A stretch of 64,000 nucleotides of DNA from Lentisalinibacter salinarum (GTDB taxonomy: Bacteria; Pseudomonadota; Gammaproteobacteria; Steroidobacterales; Woeseiaceae): positions 124,001 through 188,000 of the forward strand of contig NZ_JAPDRH010000004.1 in NCBI RefSeq assembly GCF_040706555.1, written 5' to 3'. Below, one piece after another: positions 40,631 to 47,127 of this stretch (its first letter is position 1; every line of letters begins with the position of its first letter). The notes under the pieces were generated by a model. The model was not told the origin of the DNA. It saw only the letters and a list, made by a program, of their open reading frames with translations, and did no database searches. A program made the translations under genes and the position numbers.

Positions 40631-41713
40631 TTACTGCAGCGCGGCGTTCAGCGCGATCACACTCCAGGCCGTGACCAGCTCCGGGTTGCCCTCCCACCAG
40701 CGGGGCGAGTCCGGGTTGACCCAGGAACCGTCCTCACGCTGCAGGCTGAGTAGCTTGCGCGCGATATCCTCGCGCCAGTTGTGTTCCGTCCCGTCGGTGT
40801 CGGTCACCGTGGGATCGCCGTAGGCCGACATCGCCTTGGAGAAGACGTTGTAATAATAGTAGAGGCCCTGCACGCCATCCGTTGCGCCGGGATTCTTCTC
40901 CAGGGTGTAGTTGTCCCGGATCCAGTCGTAGGCGGCCTGTACGCGCGGGTCGTCCTTGTCGGCGCCGGCGAACAGCAGGCTGAGCAGGCCTGCCGCCGTC
41001 ATGCCGCCGTAGGAGTCCGTACCCTTGTGCGGGCTGTAGCCCGGCATGTAGGTAAAGCCGCCGTCGTTGCCCGCCCATTCCTGGTCGTTCGACTCACTGC
41101 GGTTCTGCGACCGGCTGACGAAAGTCAACGCCTTGTCCCACACCGGATCCTCCGGGTCCATGCTGCTCGCGCGCAGGCCCTCGAGCGCCATGTAGGCGTT
41201 GGAGAGGTCCGGCCGTTCGTCGCCGCCGTAGCCGATGCCGCCGTAGTAGGCGTGGTCGCTCTCGTAGCCCTCTTCCTCATCGATCTGCAGGCCCTTCAGG
41301 AAGTTCTGCCCGCCGCGGATGACTTCGTCGTACTCGTCGTTGCCGGTGGCGGCCAGGGCCGTCAGGGAGACCGCCGTGTTGTAGTTGCGGTTCTGGTTGG
41401 TCTCGCTGATGGAGCCGTCCGGGTTTACGTGGGCCAGGAGGAAGGCGATGGGCCGGGTGATGAAGGCGCCGTCCCTCTCGCCGTAGCCGCGATGGCTCTC
41501 TAGGAATGCGCGGAGGCCGAGCGCGGTGACACCGACGGAGTCGGACCAGGAGCCGTCATCGGCCTGGTTGTTGCGGAGGTAGTGGAGGCCGGCATCGACT
41601 GCTCTTTGCGCCTTGGAGCGGAGTTCAGGGTCCATCTTGTCGGCATCGGCCCCGTGGAGGCCTGCCATCGGCAACGTGAGCGCTGCCATCAACGCGAGGA
41701 AATTCTTCTTCAT
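40631..41713 (-). CDS. Exported prenyltransferase/squalene-cyclase-type alpha/alpha-barrel protein
   Basis: A 360-aa protein with a signal peptide (MKKNFLALMAALTLPMAGLHG). The mature part is built of repeats with QW-like motifs: NQADDGSWSD (about 50-59), VNPDGSISE, GNDGGFTYMPGY, GGMTAAGLLSLLFAG and LQREDGSWVNP near the end. This is the alpha/alpha-toroid of squalene-hopene cyclases and prenyltransferases. The catalytic DXDD of the cyclases is absent and the protein is periplasmic, so it is probably a binding or structural relative, as found in some surface and complement-like proteins. ATG 41713 overlaps the previous stop (ATGA). A larger homologue with a dockerin is encoded at 47-49 kb. Confidence 0.85.
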   Translation of the reverse strand: MKKNFLALMAALTLPMAGLHGADADKMDPELRSKAQRAVDAGLHYLRNNQADDGSWSDSVGVTALGLRAFLESHRGYGERDGAFITRPIAFLLAHVNPDGSISETNQNRNYNTAVSLTALAATGNDEYDEVIRGGQNFLKGLQIDEEEGYESDHAYYGGIGYGGDERPDLSNAYMALEGLRASSMDPEDPVWDKALTFVSRSQNRSESNDQEWAGNDGGFTYMPGYSPHKGTDSYGGMTAAGLLSLLFAGADKDDPRVQAAYDWIRDNYTLEKNPGATDGVQGLYYYYNVFSKAMSAYGDPTVTDTDGTEHNWREDIARKLLSLQREDGSWVNPDSPRWWEGNPELVTAWSVIALNAALQ

Positions 41714-42399
41714 GAGTGCGCCTCTCGTGGAAATCGAACAAAGGGTTGCGCGCCTGCTGCCACAACGCGGCGGACCAGTACGGCCGCAGGCAACACGGAC
41801 AGGCAGGCGAGGATCGTCAGCCATGTCGGGTAATCATAGCGCATGGATCCGAGAGCACTGTGCGCGTAGAACCATGGAGTGCGGAGATAATCCAATTCGA
41901 TCGCGACAGACAATGCAGTGAGTGGACTGGCGCCGATCACCAGCCCCCGGAGCCAGCCTGGATTGCCGGCGAGTTCTACCAGCGGTCCTGCCCAGACCGG
42001 TGCGAGCGTAAGTGCAGCGAATACCGTGATCAGCTTGCCGACGCTGATCGTACGGGCCGCCGTGGCCGCGGTGGCACACAGAAGAAATACCGCGAGCAGG
42101 TACCCGTCGAGAACGCCGGCCAGCGACCGCGTCACAGGGTCGGCCAGAACGATCAGGCCCACGAGCAGCGTCGCGACGGCCGCTTCGAACAATGAGCGCT
42201 CGGGCCGCGCATCGTCGCACCGTACAAGAAAGAGCAGGGTGGCCAGAATACCGGCGCAACCGTAGATTGCTGCGCTGAGCAAGGCGGCCGCGGGTTCGGT
42301 CCCCACCGGGACCACGAGTCCCGAGATCAGCACCAGTACGGCCGCCAGGGCCAGTCGCGCCCCGGCATCGCTCGCCTTCTGCCCGCCAATACTGCCCAT
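41710..42399 (-). CDS. Polytopic membrane protein of unknown function
   Basis: A 229-aa protein from ATG 42399 (GAGAAGAC upstream). Six or seven hydrophobic helices cover almost the whole chain, with Asp and Arg residues between them (LADPVTRSLAGVLDGYLLA). The C-terminal helix ends in RRVVAAGAQP. No known transporter or enzyme motif is recognised. It is the first gene after a structured 450-base gap and is translationally coupled to the alpha/alpha-barrel gene by ATGA, so it may be the first gene of the MoxR transcript. Confidence 0.7.
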   Translation of the reverse strand: MGSIGGQKASDAGARLALAAVLVLISGLVVPVGTEPAAALLSAAIYGCAGILATLLFLVRCDDARPERSLFEAAVATLLVGLIVLADPVTRSLAGVLDGYLLAVFLLCATAATAARTISVGKLITVFAALTLAPVWAGPLVELAGNPGWLRGLVIGASPLTALSVAIELDYLRTPWFYAHSALGSMRYDYPTWLTILACLSVLPAAVLVRRVVAAGAQPFVRFPREAHS

Positions 42400-42852
42400 C
42401 TGTCTTCTCGTTATTCGCGGGCGAAGGCCGAGTGCGCGGTGCCGCCTTCGCTCGCCGTTATTGTTCGCACCGGAATCCGGCAGGGCAGCAAGCAGGCGGC
42501 GCGCCTCTTGGGGCGCGCCGCCCACACCCCCGCAGGGGGCACTGCCTGGACTCTGCCGCTATTCGGGATTGGGGTGGGGCCGAATCCCGTTCGGCGGCCG
42601 CCCGGGGTTATAGGTGGGGTACCCCGTTCGACCTGCCCTGTGTTGACAGACTCCACTATTGGAGAAGCAGGAATCATGCCAGCAGGACGTGCCGCGTGAG
42701 GTCAATGAAATCAGTGTCTTACATCAGAGATATCTGTGCGCAGAAGGCGACTGCTGGCCGATTAAACAGCACCTGTGGATTTTCTCGTCAAGGCGAATTT
42801 CGGGGGTCCCGGCGGGAGTGGCGGCAATGGTCGGAACGTCCTCAAGGGCCGG
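42400..42852. other. Non-coding gap with strong hairpins between response regulator and MoxR operon
   Basis: No credible gene in 453 bases. A perfect 11-base-pair hairpin (GGCGGCGCGCC / GGCGCGCCGCC, loop TCTTGG) lies at 42495-42522. A second stem, CCCCC-GCA-GGGGG, is at 42527-42539. A third pairing, CGGGATT/AATCCCG, is at 42564-42589. An imperfect stem lies near 42417-42455. On the minus strand these would form a compact structured leader for the membrane-protein gene or serve as a terminator region for the response regulator. Confidence 0.5.
42667..42681 (-). promoter_or_regulatory. Weak sigma-54-like element
   Basis: The minus strand reads TGGCATG-ATTC-CTGC: the essential GG and GC are correctly spaced but there are two mismatches. 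If active, it would transcribe the hairpin region and the MoxR operon with a leader of about 255 bases. Confidence 0.3.
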
Positions 42853-44253
42853 CTAGTCATCGGCCTCGCTGAGCTTCTTGCGTAGCGTCGACCGGTTGAT
42901 GCCCAGTAGTTTGGCGGCAGCGACCTGATTGCCATCCGTGACGTCGAGGGCCGCTCGGATGAGTTGATAAGCCGCATTGTCCAGGAGGCACTGGTAAATC
43001 TCGCCTTCGCCGCCGTATTTGTCAGGATTGTTCACCATGGCACCGGCCTGGGTGCGCAATGCCTGCTCGAGGCTGGGAGGCTGCCGCCGATCCCTGCGGT
43101 TTGCTTCCGGCATCTCGAGATCATGCACCGTCAGCGTGGGACCATGAGCCGCAAGCACCGAGCGCTTGATGCAGTGCTCGAGCTCCCGTACGTTTCCCGG
43201 CCAGCTGTGCGATTTGAGCCGCTCTATGAAATCCGGCTCGATGCGGTCGATCGCCCTGCCCATTTCTTCGCTGGCGCGCGCGACGAAGTGCTCTGCGAGC
43301 GGTTCGATGTCATCGCGCCGATCACGCAACGCAGGCACCAGGACGGTCGCGAGATTCAGCCGGTGATACAGGTCGTCCCGAAAACGCCCGGCATCGATCT
43401 CCGCCTCGAGATTGCGGTTGCTGGCTGCGATCAGACGGGCGCGAAACTCCAGGGGCTTGACGCTGCCGAGACGCTCGAAGTTCCGTTCCTGCAACACTCG
43501 GAGCAGCTTGCTTTGCAAGTGGTAGGGCAGCTCCGAAATCTCGTCAAGAAACAGAGTGCCGTCGCCGGCAGCTTCGAATCTGCCGGCGCGAGTCGTCTTC
43601 GCGTCCGTAAACGCCCCTGCCTCGGCACCGAACAGCTCGGCCTCGATGAGGGTATCCGGTATAGCTGCGCAATTGACGGCAATGAACGGCTTGTCCGCGC
43701 GCGGGCTGTTGTCGTGGATGGCGTGCGCCACCAGCTCTTTTCCGACCCCGCTTTCACCCATGACCAGCACGGACAGGTCGTTGCCGGTCAGCAGCACGAT
43801 CTGCTTGAACAGCGACTGCATGGCCGCGCTCTGGCCTATAAGTACCGGCTGCCCGTGGCTGCCGCCATCGACGAATCGCGTACCACGTGAGTCCGGCTTG
43901 TGCAGGGCTTTCTGCAGCAATTCGCGCATCTGGGCGAGTTCGACCGGCTTGCCCATGTAGTCGAACGCGCCGAGATCCATCGCCCGCTTGGCGGTATCGA
44001 GCGTGCCGAATGCCGTCATTATGATGACCGGCATCCCCGGCGCGAGCGTGCGCATCGATTCCAGCGCAGTGATACCGTCACCGCCGGGCATCCGCACGTC
44101 GAGAAACGTCACTGCGGGAGACTCCTCCCGAACGATCCGGATGGCCTCTTCGCCGCTCGAGGCGAGCAGCGCCTCGTGCCCCTCGGCCTCGAGAAAGGCC
44201 GAGAAAGCCTCGCAGATACTTCGCTCGTCATCGGCGACAAGGATTCGCGCCAC
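42853..44253 (-). CDS. NtrC-family response regulator with altered GAFTGA loop
   Basis: A 466-aa three-domain regulator. The receiver has phospho-acceptor Asp52 (FLDVRMPGGDG). The AAA+ sigma-54 activation domain has Walker A GESGVGKE (166-173) and Walker B GTLFLDE (232-238). A Fis-type helix-turn-helix sits at the end (NQVAAAKLLGINRSTLRKKL). The loop that contacts sigma-54 reads GAFTDA (213-218) instead of GAFTGA, a change at a critical position. Starting at GTG 44253, it lies 2 bases after the histidine kinase gene, so the two form a two-component pair. It does not look like PrsR, whose receiver is different. Targets may include the -24/-12 sites upstream of this locus. Confidence 0.92.
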   Translation of the reverse strand: MARILVADDERSICEAFSAFLEAEGHEALLASSGEEAIRIVREESPAVTFLDVRMPGGDGITALESMRTLAPGMPVIIMTAFGTLDTAKRAMDLGAFDYMGKPVELAQMRELLQKALHKPDSRGTRFVDGGSHGQPVLIGQSAAMQSLFKQIVLLTGNDLSVLVMGESGVGKELVAHAIHDNSPRADKPFIAVNCAAIPDTLIEAELFGAEAGAFTDAKTTRAGRFEAAGDGTLFLDEISELPYHLQSKLLRVLQERNFERLGSVKPLEFRARLIAASNRNLEAEIDAGRFRDDLYHRLNLATVLVPALRDRRDDIEPLAEHFVARASEEMGRAIDRIEPDFIERLKSHSWPGNVRELEHCIKRSVLAAHGPTLTVHDLEMPEANRRDRRQPPSLEQALRTQAGAMVNNPDKYGGEGEIYQCLLDNAAYQLIRAALDVTDGNQVAAAKLLGINRSTLRKKLSEADD

Positions 44254-44255
44254 GC

Positions 44256-45602
44256 TCAGCTGCTCCCGTTCCGGTCCCGGCCCATTATAGAGAGCGGCAG
44301 CGTTATCGTGAATTTGGCGCCGCCGAGCTTGTCACTTGCGCCATGATCCAGCGTACCGCCGTGGCGTTCCACGATCTCCCGGCTGATCTTCAGTCCCAGG
44401 CCAAGGCCGAGCGGTTTCCGCGAGCCTGACGGGTCGGGCGAGGCGGAGAGGCCCGGGCCGGAGTCTTCGACGGCGATGAAAGCGGTGTACTCGTCGCTGA
44501 GCCCCGCCGAGACGAGTATCCTGCCGCCGGCCTTCAGTTCTTCGGCTGCATTGTTCAGCAGATTCAGCAGAACCTGTTTCATGCGATCGGCGTCGATCGG
44601 GACACGCGGCATCCGACCCGTCACAGTGTCCAGTTCGATGTTCCGGTGTTCGAGGCTCGGTCCGACCATGGAGATCACCTCTCCGATGAGCCGGCCGGGG
44701 TCCGCGGGCGCCGGGTTCAATGAATCGGGTCCGCCGATCGCAAGCGAAGAATTCACGATCAGTTCGAGGCGCCGTATCTCATCGAGTATGCCGCCGAGGC
44801 GCGCGCGTTCGGCTCCCTCCGATCTTTCCTCGAGCAGCTGCAATTGCATTTTGATGGCCGTGAGCGGATTGCGAAGCTCGTGTGCCATGCGTGAAGCGAG
44901 CTCGCCGAGAGCGGAGAGCCGGCTCTGGTTGGCGAGGTCCGCTTCGTACTCACCCAGTCGCGAGCTGAGGCGATTCAGCGCGCTTGCGAGAACCCCGATC
45001 TCGTTCGATTCCCGGATATCGGTGGATATGCCGCGTTCGCCGTCTGCGATCCGGTCTGCCATGTTGGCGAGATCAGTGACCGGGCGGGTAACACTGCGCA
45101 TGAAGAACGCCGCGATGGCGGCAACGAGCGCCATCGCCGTGAACATGGCGGCGGCCAGGAGAACGGCCGATTCCCGGGCAACATTCCTCGTCGCGGTCAG
45201 AGGGGCGGCCGCCGCGACATAGGCGTAACGATCGTCGAGTCCCGGCGAGAGCCGACGCACGGCGACGCGCCACCGTTCATTGTCGCCGTCGAAATGGAAA
45301 AACGTGACTGTCTCGGGATCGATCTCGTCACGCCTCGATCGGATCCGGTCGAGCGCAGCGTCTGCCTCCGCTCCGCCGGTGTTGAGGGCAGTCCGGGCGG
45401 CGGGGTCCAGCAGGGCAATCCGTGCGTCCAGGAGACGATCGAGCCGCGCGATGAGATCCGCGCTGAATGGAAAAGTCGCATTCGCCAGCGTTGCTGTGGC
45501 GTTTTCGAGACGAGCATCGAGTCGATTGTCGATGGCACTGATCAGCAGGTGGACCGCGATAGCCCACGCCGCGAGCATCGCGAGCACGAGAGCCAGTCCC
45601 AA
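44256..45602 (-). CDS. Membrane sensor histidine kinase, HAMP/HisKA type
   Basis: A 448-aa kinase. There are two membrane helices (about 3-22 and 146-168) around a 120-residue periplasmic sensor with no recognised fold, then a HAMP domain (SVTRPVTDLANMADRIADGE). The HisKA motif MAHELRNPLTAIK carries His241, and the HATPase domain has NLLNNAAEEL, VEDSGPGLS and GLGLGLKISREIV. It should phosphorylate the response regulator encoded 2 bases downstream. The start is uncertain: TTG 45602 begins inside the first helix, and an in-frame CTG at 45635 would give a fuller N-terminus (LNSLYLRLLLPLG). No ATG or GTG is available. Confidence 0.9.
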   Translation of the reverse strand: MGLALVLAMLAAWAIAVHLLISAIDNRLDARLENATATLANATFPFSADLIARLDRLLDARIALLDPAARTALNTGGAEADAALDRIRSRRDEIDPETVTFFHFDGDNERWRVAVRRLSPGLDDRYAYVAAAAPLTATRNVARESAVLLAAAMFTAMALVAAIAAFFMRSVTRPVTDLANMADRIADGERGISTDIRESNEIGVLASALNRLSSRLGEYEADLANQSRLSALGELASRMAHELRNPLTAIKMQLQLLEERSEGAERARLGGILDEIRRLELIVNSSLAIGGPDSLNPAPADPGRLIGEVISMVGPSLEHRNIELDTVTGRMPRVPIDADRMKQVLLNLLNNAAEELKAGGRILVSAGLSDEYTAFIAVEDSGPGLSASPDPSGSRKPLGLGLGLKISREIVERHGGTLDHGASDKLGGAKFTITLPLSIMGRDRNGSS

Positions 45603-45692
45603 TGGCAGCAGCAGGCGTAGGTACAGGCTATTCAGTTCGTCTCACCGGCGGAGGACCACGATCCCGACAATAGCGTCCCTGAACGGCGCTGC

Positions 45693-46319
45693 CTACTCCG
45701 ATTCCGGCGAGCCGTCGGCGCGGCCCTGAAAATAGTAGATACGGAAATGATCCTCGGCAGGCTCTGCGAATGAGACGACGAGCTTCACGGGGGAACTCGC
45801 CCCGGGTTGCGCGGCGAACTCATCGGCGATGGCCCGGACCACCTCGGTCGCAGACTCGACCGGCTTTTCGTTGATCGCCGCAATACGGTGGCGCGAACTC
45901 AAGCGCAGCTCGCTCGCCAGCTCGCGAGCGAGTTCCTCGTCCGTCAGTCGGCCAGCCTCCGCCGCGAGTTTCTCGATGCGCGCGCGCCCCTCGCCGTCGA
46001 CCATCACGGGTCCGCCGCTCGTCTGAGTGGCCAGCGCGTCCGGGCGTTCCCGATCCGACTGGACGAGTTCCAGCACGATCTCGCCTTCGGGCAGCTGAAG
46101 TCGAACCAAACGGTCGGTGACGGAGACGACCCGGCCCTCGCCGATGCGATCACCGGCGCGGACAAGTTGCTGTGCACCGTCGGGCAGCTCTATCAGTGCG
46201 AGCGCATCGCCCGAATCGGGCGTGATGATACCCGCCAGACGATAGGTGGAATTTGCCAGTGCCACTGTGGAGACCAGCATGATCAAGGTGCCCAGAGCCG
46301 TTCCGGTGACGATTCTCAT
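45693..46319 (-). CDS. GspC-like periplasmic protein with PDZ-like end
   Basis: A 208-aa protein with a signal or anchor helix at the N-terminus (TALGTLIMLVSTVALA). The next part, STYRLAGIITPDSGDALALIELPDGAQQLVRAGDRIG (seen as STYRLAGII, ALIELPDG and VRAGDRI), matches the homology region of type II secretion GspC. The C-terminal half (IAAINEKPVESATEVVRAI, then KLVVSF) looks like a PDZ domain, as in full GspC. No other type II secretion genes are near. It may be a stand-alone clamp protein serving the surface or signalling complex. ATG 46319 was chosen over a TTG four codons earlier. It is preceded by a strong terminator of the upstream gene. Confidence 0.65.
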   Translation of the reverse strand: MRIVTGTALGTLIMLVSTVALANSTYRLAGIITPDSGDALALIELPDGAQQLVRAGDRIGEGRVVSVTDRLVRLQLPEGEIVLELVQSDRERPDALATQTSGGPVMVDGEGRARIEKLAAEAGRLTDEELARELASELRLSSRHRIAAINEKPVESATEVVRAIADEFAAQPGASSPVKLVVSFAEPAEDHFRIYYFQGRADGSPESE

Positions 46320-46332
46320 GACATAATCCAAG

Positions 46333-46363
46333 AAAAAGGCCCGCCGGCGATCGCCGGCGGGCC
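46333..46363 (-). terminator. Rho-independent terminator after cohesin-like PEP-CTERM gene
   Basis: A perfect 26-base palindrome GGCCCGCCGGCGA / TCGCCGGCGGGCC, with five A on the plus side giving a U-run on the minus transcript. It lies 26 bases past the PEP-CTERM stop and before the GspC-like gene. Confidence 0.85.
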
Positions 46364-46388
46364 CAACAGAGACAGAAAGCTTCGTCTT

Positions 46389-47030
46389 TCAGGCAGCTGC
46401 GGCGCGGCGCCTTGCGAAACCGGCACCGATGAGTCCGATCCCGAGCAGCGCCAGGGTGGTCGGCTCCGGAACCTCTGCAATCGGGCAGCCGTCCGGCCCC
46501 ACGCAGATTCGGCCCGGAGACAACGTCGGCACGATCTCCACGCCGAACTCTTCTCCGAAAACGGCCACCTGGCCGAACGTCAGGTCGGTGACGCCCACCG
46601 AGGCACCCACGAACGTGAAGGTGGCAAGCGTGAAGGCATTGCCGAGGCTGTCCTGGTTGGCGGTCAGCGTTCCGACATCATCGAACGATACGTGGAAGAT
46701 CGATGTATCTCCGGCACCGCCCACCTGTCCGCACTGGCCGATAAGCTCAGCAAAGGCATCGCACCCAAACGCAGAATCGACGCCGAGATCAGGGTCGATT
46801 GTGACATCCGACAGCCCGGCTATGGCAGCGTCCCAGAGTATCTGGATGTCGAAGTCGCCCAGGTATTCACCTGCCTCGCCGGTCCAGACGAGATCCATGA
46901 TGATGTCGTCGCCGACATTGCCTTCGCCATCGGCGGGCACCCAGCTGATGACGGCTGCCGTTGCCGAATGACCCATCGCCAGGAAACACGCCGCGATCAG
47001 TGTCTTTTTCAGTATCTTCATAATAGTCAT
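46389..47030 (-). CDS. Cohesin-like PEP-CTERM surface protein
   Basis: A 213-aa exported protein. The signal peptide is residues 1-25 (AACFLAMGHSATA). Residues about 26-160 fit a cohesin fold: a first strand with VGDDIIMDLVWTG, then DFDIQILWDAAIAGLSDVTI, and SLGNAFTLATFTFVGASVG with a closing LTFGQVAVFG. Two cysteine pairs are present. The C-terminus is the exosortase signal VPEPTTLALLG with a basic RRR tail, so the domain should be displayed at the surface. The gene directly upstream on the same strand encodes a dockerin, the classic cohesin ligand. AGGAG lies 7 bases before ATG 47030. Confidence 0.85.
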   Translation of the reverse strand: MTIMKILKKTLIAACFLAMGHSATAAVISWVPADGEGNVGDDIIMDLVWTGEAGEYLGDFDIQILWDAAIAGLSDVTIDPDLGVDSAFGCDAFAELIGQCGQVGGAGDTSIFHVSFDDVGTLTANQDSLGNAFTLATFTFVGASVGVTDLTFGQVAVFGEEFGVEIVPTLSPGRICVGPDGCPIAEVPEPTTLALLGIGLIGAGFARRRAAAA

Positions 47031-47079
47031 CTCTCAGCTCCTGTCTCTTTTCTTCTTCTAGTCATACGCCGTTTGGGTT

Positions 47080-47120
47080 GAAAGACGGGAAGCAAAACGC
47101 CGTTATGCTCCCCGTCTTTC
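47080..47120 (-). terminator. Long hairpin between dockerin and cohesin-like genes
   Basis: A stem of 15 pairs with one mismatch (GAAAGACGGGAAGCA / TGCTCCCCGTCTTTC) and an 11-base loop, 8 bases past the dockerin gene stop. There is no U-run, so it may attenuate or protect the message rather than fully terminate. Confidence 0.55.
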
Positions 47121-47127
47121 CATTACC

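Noticed and set aside
40631..41713. Squalene-hopene cyclase or other terpene enzyme
   Set aside because: The protein has a signal peptide, is about half the cyclase length and lacks the DXDD catalytic motif.
42432..42872. Open frame of 146 codons on the plus strand in the gap before the MoxR operon
   Set aside because: Composition is arginine- and cysteine-rich without pattern, no ribosome site precedes it, it overlaps the end of the response regulator gene on the other strand, and it runs through strong hairpins.
42853..44253. Assignment of this response regulator as PrsR
   Set aside because: Its receiver domain is NtrC/AtoC-like and does not resemble PrsR, and it is paired with its own HAMP sensor kinase, not PrsK.
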